Below, piece after piece: positions 7,476-15,113 of a DNA stretch of 19,416 bases (position 1 is its first letter; each line of letters opens with the position of its first letter). Position numbers and translations under genes: made by a program. The DNA is from DUVY01 sp036562755 (GTDB taxonomy: Bacteria; Bacillota; Clostridia; Christensenellales; DUVY01). The stretch lies in NCBI GenBank assembly GCA_036562755.1, contig DATCJN010000031.1, positions 1 through 19,416 of the forward strand, given 5' to 3'. The notes below the pieces were generated by a model. The model ran no database searches. It was not told the origin of the DNA and worked only from the letters and a program-made list of their open reading frames with translations.

Positions 7476-9137
7476 ATGGCTAAAACTATTATTATTGGCG
7501 CATCGGCAGCGGGCGCTACCGCGGCTACAAGATTAAGAAGACTAAATGAAGATATGCAAATAATTTTGCTTGAAAAGGGTGAGCATATATCCTATGCAAA
7601 CTGCGGTATGCCATATTATATTGGCGGCGTTATAAAAGACAAAGAAGATTTGACAGTTATGACGCCTTCGGGATTGGCGGCTTGGTATAAAATTGATGTA
7701 AGAATACGAAACGAAGTTATATTTATTGATAGAGATAAAAAAGAAGTAATAATTATTGACCACGCTAATAATCGCCAATACAAAGAAAATTATGATTATT
7801 TAATTTTAGCCACAGGCGCGGAACCTGTAATTCCTTTAGAACTACAAAACATTTATGGCGTTTTTGCGTTGCGCGATTTATCGGACACCTTCGCTCTAAA
7901 ATCTTATATAGAAAACAATAAGCCAAAAAACGCCGTTATTTTGGGCGGGGGCGCAATAGGACTGGAATTAGCGGAAAATCTAGTCAATTCTTCAATTGAT
8001 GTTACTATATTGGAATTAAGCGACCGTATAGGCGGGCCGTTAGATTTTGACATGGCCAGTCTTTTGCATAGCTATTTAAGAAAAAACGGCGTGAAATTAA
8101 TTTTGAATAACAGCTTTAAAAGCATTTTAACAAATTCAAATAAAATTATATTGACGCTCTCCGACGGTAATGTTCTTGAAACCGACATGGTGATAGTATC
8201 TATAGGGGTAAAGCCTAATTCAAGTTTAGCAAAACAGGCGAATTTGAAAATAAACGCAAGGGGAGCGGTTGTAGTTAATTCTAAAATGCAAACGACAGAC
8301 CCTTATATATACGCGATAGGCGATTTGGTGGAAGTAACTGATTATATATCAAAGGAAACAACTTATATACCTTTAGCGGGGCCAGCTCAAAAACAAGCTA
8401 GAATCGTGGCCAATAATATTTCTGGAATAAATACAGAATATAACGGCGCTTCTTTAAGCGGTATAATCAAAATTTTTGATAAAACCGTGGCTTATTGCGG
8501 GCTAAATGAAAAAATTTTAAAAGCAAAAAATATTGATTATGAGAAAGTATATATTACCGCGCAGTCCAATCCGTCTTATTATCCCGATTCAGGCGCGATA
8601 GATATAAAACTGTTATTTGATAAGATAAGCGGTAAAATATATGGGGTGCAGTTGATAGGCGATAAAGGCGTAGACAAACGCGCCGATGTTTTTGCTACCG
8701 TCATTCGTTTAAACGGAACGATAGACGATTTGGTTGAATTGGAGCTTACATATTCGCCGCCTTATTCTACCGCAAAAGACGCCGTAAATCTTGCAGGCTT
8801 GGCTGCCCAAAATGTTAAAGAAAAGATAAGAAATATAGTTCATTTTGAGGATTTGGATAAAATTAACCATAAAAACACTATTTTATTAGATGTCAGAACC
8901 AAAAAAGAATTTGAAAAAGGGCATATTGATGGATTTATCAATATCCCCTTGCATGAATTGAGAGATAGAATAAACGAACTGGATACTAATAAAACTATTT
9001 ATGTTATGTGTTTGGCGGGACAGCGCGCCTATGTGGCTGAGCGTTTGTTAAGAAATCAAGGCTTTAACGCATTTAGCTTATCAGGCGGCTATAGGCTATA
9101 TAAACATATAATAGATGAAAAATTAAATAAAGGATAA
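7476..9137 (+). CDS. CoA-disulfide/persulfide reductase with fused C-terminal rhodanese domain
   Basis: This is an FAD- and NAD(P)H-dependent flavoprotein of the CoADR family with a rhodanese tail (553 residues), the architecture of Bacillus CoADR-Rhd and Shewanella persulfide reductase. I chose ATG 7476 because AGGA (7465-7468) is 7 bases upstream; ATG 7470 is too close. The FAD-binding motif GASAAG is at residues 8-13. The redox cysteine is Cys43 in SYANCGMPYY, the same position as in characterised CoADRs. The NAD(P)H motif GGGAIGLELAE lies near 162-172, and the second FAD motif YAIGD follows. The rhodanese domain spans about 460-553, with Cys512 in the loop CLAGQR. It probably reduces CoA or other low-molecular-weight persulfides and polysulfides. 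Neighbours on both sides are sulfur or thiol proteins. Confidence 0.94.
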   Translation: MAKTIIIGASAAGATAATRLRRLNEDMQIILLEKGEHISYANCGMPYYIGGVIKDKEDLTVMTPSGLAAWYKIDVRIRNEVIFIDRDKKEVIIIDHANNRQYKENYDYLILATGAEPVIPLELQNIYGVFALRDLSDTFALKSYIENNKPKNAVILGGGAIGLELAENLVNSSIDVTILELSDRIGGPLDFDMASLLHSYLRKNGVKLILNNSFKSILTNSNKIILTLSDGNVLETDMVIVSIGVKPNSSLAKQANLKINARGAVVVNSKMQTTDPYIYAIGDLVEVTDYISKETTYIPLAGPAQKQARIVANNISGINTEYNGASLSGIIKIFDKTVAYCGLNEKILKAKNIDYEKVYITAQSNPSYYPDSGAIDIKLLFDKISGKIYGVQLIGDKGVDKRADVFATVIRLNGTIDDLVELELTYSPPYSTAKDAVNLAGLAAQNVKEKIRNIVHFEDLDKINHKNTILLDVRTKKEFEKGHIDGFINIPLHELRDRINELDTNKTIYVMCLAGQRAYVAERLLRNQGFNAFSLSGGYRLYKHIIDEKLNKG

Positions 9138-9158
9138 ACAAATAAGGAGAAATATAAA

Positions 9159-9482
9159 ATGACCGAAGTAATTCATTTGACTAAAGATAATTTTTATGAG
9201 ATGCTCTCGCAAACCGATAAGCCGGTTTTGGTTGATTTCTGGGCTAGTTGGTGCGGGCCCTGTAGAATGCTGGCGCCGGTTTTAGACGAGGTGGCAAAAA
9301 GCCTAGAAGGACAGGCGATTATTGCAAAAGTAAATGTCGATGAAGAAGAGGAGTTGGCGCAATCGTTTAGAATAATGTCTATACCGACGATGTTTATTAT
9401 CAAGAATAATAAAGTAGTTGACCAAATGATTGGCTATACAAATAAAGACAACATAATAAACACATTAAAAAAACATATTTAA
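9159..9482 (+). CDS. trxA: Thioredoxin
   Basis: This canonical 107-residue thioredoxin has the active site WCGPC (Cys32 and Cys35, same numbering as E. coli). The supporting motifs are VDFWASWCGPC, the buried Asp26, and SIPTMFIIKNN with the cis-proline. The SD AAGGAG is 8 bases upstream of ATG. It closes the rhodanese/CoADR run and is followed by a strong terminator. It may provide electrons for releasing sulfide from the rhodanese persulfides, in addition to or instead of general disulfide reduction. A separate housekeeping thioredoxin may exist elsewhere. No thioredoxin reductase is in the window. Confidence 0.97.
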   Translation: MTEVIHLTKDNFYEMLSQTDKPVLVDFWASWCGPCRMLAPVLDEVAKSLEGQAIIAKVNVDEEEELAQSFRIMSIPTMFIIKNNKVVDQMIGYTNKDNIINTLKKHI

Positions 9483-9510
9483 TTAATTTAAAATCTTCAG
9501 AAAAATAATT

Positions 9511-9542
9511 AAAAGATTATCCGAAAGGGTAATCTTTTTTTT
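9511..9542 (+). terminator. Rho-independent terminator after thioredoxin
   Basis: AAAAGATTATCC (9511-9522) pairs with GGGTAATCTTTT (9527-9538) around a GAAA tetraloop, followed by more T. It closes the sulfur operon. Confidence 0.9.
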
Positions 9543-9578
9543 AACAGCGGTTAAGTTTAACGCATATATATTAAGATA

Positions 9579-10406
9579 ATGAAATTTTGCGATTTACATA
9601 ACGATTTAATTACGGTTAAATCTTTTGAGGACTCAGTAAAATATCTTGAAGAAAACTCTATATATATAGACAAAATCATATTAGCTATTTGGACTACTCG
9701 CACAAAATATAATAATTATACTGATATTTGCTCGCTTATAAAAAAATATAATTCACTAGAAAAATCAGAAATATTATTTGGTATTGAAGATATCTCTGCG
9801 TTAGAAGAAGAGTTTGAAAGGATACTTGAATTAAACATCTTTTACGCGTCGCTTACCTGGAATTATGATAATAATCTTGGAGGCGGGGCATATGGAGAAA
9901 AGGGCTTAACGGATAAGGGTAAAGATGTTTTAAAAAAATTAAATTATAATAATGTCGTATTAGATACCGCGCATTTGAATCGAAAAACATTTTGGAGTTG
10001 TATTGATTTTTTTGAGGGTAATATAATAAATTCCCATACTTGTTTTAATTCCGTTTTTAAGCATAAAAGAAATATAGACGACGACCAAATAAGCGCCATT
10101 ATTACAAAAGGCGGGATAATAGGATTAGCCTTAGTAGGAGATTTTTTATCTTCAGAATCTAAGGCAAATATGTATGACGTTGCAAGGCATATAGATTATT
10201 TTATCCAAAAATATGGAGATAAAAATTTATGCTTGGGGACAGACTTCTTCGGAACTGATAATTTGCCAAAAAATCTATCTAATTATTCGGAACTATATAG
10301 ATTAGTAGAATATTTACAAAAAATAGGCTATAATAAAGACACTGTCGAAAGAATTTTTTATAAAAACTTTGAGGATTTTTTGAGGTTAATTAATGAAAAA
10401 ATATAA
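9579..10406 (+). CDS. Peptidase M19 family (renal dipeptidase-like) protein, short form
   Basis: This is a zinc-dependent dipeptidase-like protein of the M19 amidohydrolase family. All the metal ligands known from human renal dipeptidase can be placed: His7 and Asp9 in DLHND, bridging Glu70 in GIEDISAL, His132 in DTAHL, His153 in NSHTC, and Asp222 in GTDFFG. The 21-residue gap between the two His residues equals that of the human enzyme. The terminal motif appears as KNFEDFLR. At 275 residues it is shorter than the usual 300-400 and has no signal peptide, so it is cytoplasmic. The SD is poor. The last 14 bases overlap purB, implying co-transcription. The substrate is probably an Xaa-Xaa dipeptide but is not certain. 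Confidence 0.85.
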   Translation: MKFCDLHNDLITVKSFEDSVKYLEENSIYIDKIILAIWTTRTKYNNYTDICSLIKKYNSLEKSEILFGIEDISALEEEFERILELNIFYASLTWNYDNNLGGGAYGEKGLTDKGKDVLKKLNYNNVVLDTAHLNRKTFWSCIDFFEGNIINSHTCFNSVFKHKRNIDDDQISAIITKGGIIGLALVGDFLSSESKANMYDVARHIDYFIQKYGDKNLCLGTDFFGTDNLPKNLSNYSELYRLVEYLQKIGYNKDTVERIFYKNFEDFLRLINEKI

Positions 10407-11829
10407 TATTTATCAAAATCCTTTGATTACAAGATACGCCAGTCCCCAAATGGCGCAAATATTTTCCGATGAGACTAAAATAAACCTTTGGCGAAAACTT
10501 TGGATTGTTTTGGCTGAAAGCGAAAAAGAGTTGGGTTTAAATATAACCGACGAGCAAATAGCCGAACTTAAAAAATATCAAAACGACATTAATTGGGAAG
10601 TGGCCAATGAACGCGAAAAAGAGGTTAGGCACGACGTCATGGCGCATGTTTATGCCTTTGGCGAACAGGCTAAAACAGCTAAACCAATTATCCATTTAGG
10701 CGCTACGAGTTGCTATGTTACTGACAACGCTGAGATAATAATGATCTATAACGCGTTAGAGGCAGTTAAAAATAAATTAATTACGCTCATAGACAAGCTC
10801 TCTAAATTTGCTCTAAAATATAAAGATCTAGTAACCCTGGGATTTACACATTTTCAGGCTGCTCAGCCAACAACGGTTGGAAAAAGGGCTTGCTTGTGGA
10901 TTCAGGATTTAATTATCGATTATGAAAATCTAGAATTTTTGATAAAAAACATTAAGTTAAGAGGCGTAAAAGGAACTACCGGAACTCAAGCCAGCTTTTT
11001 GAAACTGTTTAATGGCGACCATCAAAAAGTTAAAGAGCTTGAAAAATTGGTATTAAAAAAATTAGGCTTTAAAGCTGCATACGGCGTAACTGGACAGACA
11101 TATACTAGAAAATTTGATTATTCTGTGTTAAGCGTTTTAAGCATGATAGCTCAAAGCGCGTATAAATTCGCCAATGATTTAAGACTTTTACAACACCTAA
11201 AAGAAATAGAAGAGCCATTTGAGAAAAATCAAATAGGCAGCTCGGCGATGGCTTATAAACGCAATCCTATGAGAAGCGAGAGAATTTGCGCGCTGGCTAG
11301 ATACGTTATAAGCCTTCCAATAAACGCTTCGATTACAGCGTCGACCCAATGGTTTGAGCGAACCTTAGACGATTCGGCTAATAAGCGCATAGTCATTCCG
11401 CAAGCGTTTTTGGCTGTTGACGGTATCTTGAATCTGTATTTAAATATTTCCGAAAACATGGTAGTCTATGAAAACATGATAAAACGACACCTTGCTGAAG
11501 AATTACCCTTTATGGCTACAGAAGAGATATTAATGGAATGCGTTGAGGCCGGGGGCGATCGTCAAGAATTGCATGAAAAAATACGGCAACATTCTATAAT
11601 GAGCGCTATGGAAGTTAAACAAAAGGGCAATCCAAATGATTTACTCAAGCGTATCGCCGACGATCCTGCTTTTGAGACTGTAAAAGATAAGTTAGAATTA
11701 TTGACTGACCCTAAACGGTTTGCAGGCAGAGCTTCCGAACAGGTTGAAGAGTATTTCGAAAACGAAATTAAACCTTTATTAGAAAAAAATAAAGAATATT
11801 TAGGCGCGCAATATGAGGTAAAAGTGTAA
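10393..11829 (+). CDS. purB: Adenylosuccinate lyase
   Basis: This enzyme acts twice in purine synthesis, cleaving SAICAR to AICAR plus fumarate and adenylosuccinate to AMP plus fumarate. The 478-residue protein shows the fumarase/aspartase superfamily blocks: RHDVMAHVYAFGE with the catalytic-region His, GATSCYVTDNAE, THFQAAQPTTVGK with the second His, and the mobile signature loop GSSAMAYKRNP. LDDSANKR and the C-terminal helical domain follow. The SD GAGG, about 9 bases before ATG, lies in the end of the M19 gene. No other pur genes are near, so purB stands apart from a main purine operon. Confidence 0.96.
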   Translation: MKKYNIYQNPLITRYASPQMAQIFSDETKINLWRKLWIVLAESEKELGLNITDEQIAELKKYQNDINWEVANEREKEVRHDVMAHVYAFGEQAKTAKPIIHLGATSCYVTDNAEIIMIYNALEAVKNKLITLIDKLSKFALKYKDLVTLGFTHFQAAQPTTVGKRACLWIQDLIIDYENLEFLIKNIKLRGVKGTTGTQASFLKLFNGDHQKVKELEKLVLKKLGFKAAYGVTGQTYTRKFDYSVLSVLSMIAQSAYKFANDLRLLQHLKEIEEPFEKNQIGSSAMAYKRNPMRSERICALARYVISLPINASITASTQWFERTLDDSANKRIVIPQAFLAVDGILNLYLNISENMVVYENMIKRHLAEELPFMATEEILMECVEAGGDRQELHEKIRQHSIMSAMEVKQKGNPNDLLKRIADDPAFETVKDKLELLTDPKRFAGRASEQVEEYFENEIKPLLEKNKEYLGAQYEVKV

Positions 11830-12349
11830 TAAAAAAAGAAAAAACGGGATTAAAGCCCGCTATTATTATATCTGATATAGTATTATATTAGAGGAAGGAA
11901 CAATATTAAAATTGCAATTCATGTCGATATAAACATAAAATAATATTTCAAAATATATTTATATACATATAAAAATTAATACAAAGGTAATTAATTTTTA
12001 AGATAAAACTGGCCCATTTAATTGAAACAATATTTAAGATGGAGTAAAATTTACAGCATTTTTAAGGTACTATGTTAAATAGAATAGTTGAATTTTATAG
12101 TTATTTTACGCGTATTCCTTGCAACATCAACAAATCCAAAAAATACATTTAATTTAAGCAATATGTTATAATGCAAAACTTTTAAAAAAACACAGTTTTG
12201 GCCCTAAAGATTTCGTAAAAGCTATCTTTTGCGCATAGTTATGGGTATATGTTTTTGCTGAAAAATACGTCCCCTGCTAGCTGTCTATTCAAATGTCTCA
12301 ATTAATTTATAATAAATTTTGGTAGTCAATCTACAAGTTGCCTATCGTC
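11830..12349. other. 520-bp gap between convergent genes, no convincing gene
   Basis: This very AT-rich stretch separates purB from the minus-strand lipoprotein gene. A short hairpin CGGG/CCCG (11845-11859), with a T-poor tail, may be a weak terminator for purB. TGTTATAATG at 12164-12173 matches an extended -10 promoter on the plus strand, followed by a 7-bp inverted repeat CAAAACT/AGTTTTG (12174-12180, 12194-12200). Reading both strands I found no protein family remnant. The only SD-preceded frame is 26 codons (12072-12152) and is not recognisable. Confidence 0.5.
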
Positions 12350-13483
12350 TTAAAGCATTTCTAATGCTTCGACATATATGTTAATATCCTTTAGTTCAAA
12401 TGCTATTGCAACAACTTTGTGTCCTGCATTAAATACATACAAATCGTGTTCATTATTATCTTTTATTGATATTGTTTTATAATTAATATTTATAATTAAA
12501 TTATCTATGCTATCAAAATTTAAATTCTCTGTTTCATTAAAAATAATTATCTTTTGATAAAAATCAATCTTAATAAGATATTTTTCTTTTGAATCTACTT
12601 CATATTTTATATTTAATACAGAATTAGTATTGGAAGATATATTTTCTAATCCAATATAAAAATTTATATTATCCACGATGTTTAAAAGATATTTTATTTG
12701 AAACAGTTCGTTTCCTTTATATAGCAGCGCATTTTGTGCGATTATTGCTACAGTATCGTTTTCAGACATTAACGTCGGATTAATCCATTTATAAACGCTT
12801 TCGTCAAGCTTGCATATTTTTACATCAATAACTTTGATAACTTCGTTTCCTTTAGCATCTTGCCCTTTTATAGTTATTTGGTCATTATTATTTGATTTGT
12901 TTATATAAACCCAAGTATTATGCGTGGCATAATAATCTATTACTCCATAGACACATTTAATTTCGGGTTCTATCTTGCCATCAATATTATCAATTATTTC
13001 AAAGCTAGGTAAAATTAAACCTATATTTCGATATGCGTATAATTTGGTAATATCGGCAATATCGCCTATTATTATCGGACTTTCATTATCTGTATAATCC
13101 ATTATTTTAAAAGGCATATTTTTGGTGAATAATCTACCGATTAAATCTATGATCATTACTTTTACTTTGTAATGCCCTGCTTTATCCAATGAAATTGAAT
13201 TGTAGCCATATGATAATTCAATTCTACGGTCTTCGCAATCGATCCAGGCGTAAAATATTTTAAATTTATAGTTTTCTTCGTAATTATTAACTGATATGCT
13301 TACATTAAATTGCTCGCCTACCAAAGCGCAAAAATCTTGCGTATTTTCCTCATTAAAAAGTATCTCAACCGAATATACAGACCATTGCGCATTAGATTTT
13401 GCGCAACCCAAAAGGAAACTCATGCAAATTAAAATTAAAACAGACAAACAACTTTTAATACAATGACATATATAATTCTTCAT
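12350..13483 (-). CDS. Hypothetical lipoprotein with possible Ig-like/DUF5011-like repeat
   Basis: I do not recognise this 377-residue protein as a named family. The N-terminus is a lipoprotein signal: Lys2 and Lys10, a hydrophobic stretch, then the lipobox SFLLGC with lipidated Cys27. It should therefore be anchored to the outer face of the membrane. The mature part looks beta-rich. Around residues 140-230, YTDNESPIIIGD, a following FEIIDNIDGKIEPEI and IKGQDAKGNEV resemble the NxPxI...DnxDG...D.aGN pattern of DUF5011 or HYR-type Ig-like surface domains. The C-terminal 140 residues are rich in Asn, Ile and Lys and may form another beta-sandwich. The SD is weak. It is last in the thioesterase-YgjP-lipoprotein series, 36 bp after YgjP. 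Confidence 0.65.
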   Translation of the reverse strand: MKNYICHCIKSCLSVLILICMSFLLGCAKSNAQWSVYSVEILFNEENTQDFCALVGEQFNVSISVNNYEENYKFKIFYAWIDCEDRRIELSYGYNSISLDKAGHYKVKVMIIDLIGRLFTKNMPFKIMDYTDNESPIIIGDIADITKLYAYRNIGLILPSFEIIDNIDGKIEPEIKCVYGVIDYYATHNTWVYINKSNNNDQITIKGQDAKGNEVIKVIDVKICKLDESVYKWINPTLMSENDTVAIIAQNALLYKGNELFQIKYLLNIVDNINFYIGLENISSNTNSVLNIKYEVDSKEKYLIKIDFYQKIIIFNETENLNFDSIDNLIININYKTISIKDNNEHDLYVFNAGHKVVAIAFELKDINIYVEALEML

Positions 13484-13519
13484 TCCGTAGCTTAATATTA
13501 TAAAATTTAAAAATATATG

Positions 13520-14191
13520 TCATCTAAATAATTCTTGTAGAAAATTGTAACTTTTTAATTCTTTTCTTAAAGCTTTATATTCCGGAATAAAATTTTGAAT
13601 GATATTCCAAAATTTTTTGGAATGGTTAAGTTGAATGGTATGAGCCAATTCGTGAATTATTAAATAATTTAACAAGTTACCAGGCAGCATAATGGCTCTA
13701 AAGTTTAAACTGATATTGCCTTTGGAGTCGCAAATTCCCCATCTAGTTTTTGAGTTTATAATTTTAAGGTTATTATATTTAAATCCAAATTCTTTATATT
13801 TATTTAGTAATTGATTGAATTCTTTTTCTGCCTCAATTATTAATAATTTTTTTAATGCGTTTATTAAGGATTTTTGCTTGTTAAGAGGTCGATATTTTTT
13901 AGGCGCTAAATCTTGATTGTCGTTTATAGATATGGATTTTATATCATCGTATACAATTTTAAAGATTTTGCCTTTATACATCAACTCGGAATAATCAAAT
14001 AGGTTTTTATATAATTCATATAATCCTTGAATTCGGGATTGATTTTTTATTATCCAATCGCTTTTGTTTATCAAAAACGCGTTAATTTTTTCGATCGATA
14101 AATTAAGAGGCGCTTTTATTATAATTTTGCCCGTGTAATCTATATGGACAGCCAGCGTCTTTCTTTTGGATCTAATTAATTCATAAACCAA
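13520..14191 (-). CDS. YgjP-type zinc metallopeptidase (DUF45/SprT-like)
   Basis: This 223-residue cytoplasmic protein has the YgjP/DUF45 zinc metallopeptidase motif: His180-Glu181-x-x-His184 in HELAHTIQLNHSKKFW, with third ligand His190. The conserved upstream block SKTRWGICDSKGNISLN is also visible. I chose a TTG start at 14191 because GAGGAG (14205-14200) sits 7 bases upstream. That makes the start follow the thioesterase stop (14195-14193) by one base, and the SD is embedded in the thioesterase gene, so translation is probably coupled. The in-frame TTG at 14206 would lie before that SD. The family's physiological role is poorly known. Confidence 0.87.
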   Translation of the reverse strand: MVYELIRSKRKTLAVHIDYTGKIIIKAPLNLSIEKINAFLINKSDWIIKNQSRIQGLYELYKNLFDYSELMYKGKIFKIVYDDIKSISINDNQDLAPKKYRPLNKQKSLINALKKLLIIEAEKEFNQLLNKYKEFGFKYNNLKIINSKTRWGICDSKGNISLNFRAIMLPGNLLNYLIIHELAHTIQLNHSKKFWNIIQNFIPEYKALRKELKSYNFLQELFR

Positions 14192-14192
14192 A

Positions 14193-14933
14193 TTAGCGCT
14201 CCTCAAAAAAAATCTGCATTCTGAAAGTTGGCTTATCTTTACTTTCTATTTCGATAATTGCGTCGTTTTCGCTTTTATATTGCTTTTTAACAATATATTC
14301 TTGATTATAACTCATCTCCGCCAGATAATTAACCGAAAACGATTTTATTTTTTTATTTGAAATTTCATCAGGCTCAAAAGCGTTGAAGGCCGCTGTTGCA
14401 AATTTTGCGTTATTCATATGATGATTAAAATCAATATCGTCTATTTTTACGGCGCCTCGATAGATCTCTTGCATATTGTCTATAGGCTCGACTTTCCAAC
14501 AAGGATTATCTATAGCTCTTTTGTCTATAAAATTTAAACCGCTAAAATATTTTGGATTAACTCTCTTAATTTTATGGCTTTCTAAATCCAAAATCAGCCA
14601 TTTGGAAAGCCCTCTTATTAAAACGCGACCGTCTTTATCAAGAATATAATAATCGCGGTCGCAATCCACCATTCTGGCCTCTATAGGATAAGTTACCACA
14701 TGTATTTCGTCGCCTAATTTAGGATACTCATCGATTTCGACGCAAATTCTAGATAAAATCCAAAATTCATTATTTTTTAACAGGCTGAAATAATCCACAT
14801 TTAATTCTATGGAATGGCTAGTTGCTACTTCTTGAAAGTAGTTAAGAATAGAAGAAGGCTTTAGAATTCCTCGAAAATCGACGTCATAAATGGTCACAAT
14901 AAACTTTCTACTATAACTACAAACATCTTGCAT
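14193..14933 (-). CDS. Acyl-ACP thioesterase (FatA/FatB type)
   Basis: This double hot-dog thioesterase hydrolyses acyl-ACP to free fatty acid, adjusting chain length or releasing fatty acid from synthesis. I chose ATG 14933 because GGAGT lies 8 bases upstream; the open frame above it would add a 22-residue hydrophobic stretch unlike the family. The first hot-dog repeat starts YDVDFRGILKPSSILNYFQE. The catalytic region of the second is DIDFNHHMNNAKF, with Asn170 and His172 as the likely catalytic pair. At 246 residues it has the usual bacterial length. It heads the minus-strand series with the YgjP peptidase and lipoprotein, and diverges from the PadR-like gene, whose product might regulate it. 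Confidence 0.88.
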   Translation of the reverse strand: MQDVCSYSRKFIVTIYDVDFRGILKPSSILNYFQEVATSHSIELNVDYFSLLKNNEFWILSRICVEIDEYPKLGDEIHVVTYPIEARMVDCDRDYYILDKDGRVLIRGLSKWLILDLESHKIKRVNPKYFSGLNFIDKRAIDNPCWKVEPIDNMQEIYRGAVKIDDIDFNHHMNNAKFATAAFNAFEPDEISNKKIKSFSVNYLAEMSYNQEYIVKKQYKSENDAIIEIESKDKPTFRMQIFFEER

Positions 14934-15020
14934 ATACAATAACTCCAAATAACAAAAATAACACATAAAAATTATAAACAATCGGCTCCAAAAACGCAAA
15001 TATTATCATTCTATGACGAA

Positions 15021-15051
15021 ATTATATAACCAATTATGGCGTAAGTGTCTA
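15021..15051 (-). promoter_or_regulatory. Candidate promoter of the thioesterase operon
   Basis: On the minus strand TAGACA (15051-15046) and TATAAT (15026-15021) are separated by 19 bp. Spacing is longer than ideal. The site is flanked by the inverted repeat arms CTATGAC (15011-15017) and GTCATAG (15063-15069). Confidence 0.4.
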
Positions 15052-15055
15052 TTAT

Positions 15056-15068
15056 TATGTCTGTCATA
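15056..15068. promoter_or_regulatory. Possible PadR operator between divergent genes
   Basis: TATG-N5-CATA forms a small dyad just upstream of the PadR-gene -35 box and overlaps one arm of the longer CTATGAC/GTCATAG inverted repeat. PadR proteins often bind dyads near their own promoter, so autoregulation is plausible, but the match is short and could be chance. Confidence 0.25.
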
Positions 15069-15078
15069 GTATTTTATA

Positions 15079-15107
15079 TTGACAAAAAATACCTGTTTTT
15101 ATATCAT
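15079..15107 (+). promoter_or_regulatory. Promoter of the PadR-like gene, apparently leaderless
   Basis: A consensus TTGACA (15079-15084) and TATCAT (15102-15107) are spaced by 17 bp. The expected start point, about 7 bases beyond the -10 box, falls on the ATG at 15114, leaving no room for a Shine-Dalgarno site. Confidence 0.6.
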
Positions 15108-15113
15108 ATATTT

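Noticed and set aside
12072..12152. 26-codon frame with AAGGT upstream in the 11830-12349 gap
   Set aside because: It is very short, has no recognisable family, and lies in AT-rich DNA where such frames are expected by chance.
14934..14999. Upstream N-terminal extension of the thioesterase with a hydrophobic stretch
   Set aside because: ATG 14933 has an SD, and the family starts a few residues before the first hot-dog strand; a signal-like extension on an acyl-ACP thioesterase is not expected.
15045..15113. Upstream in-frame starts of the PadR-like gene
   Set aside because: They would lie upstream of or inside the TTGACA/TATCAT promoter and add a hydrophobic leader before the conserved PadR start.
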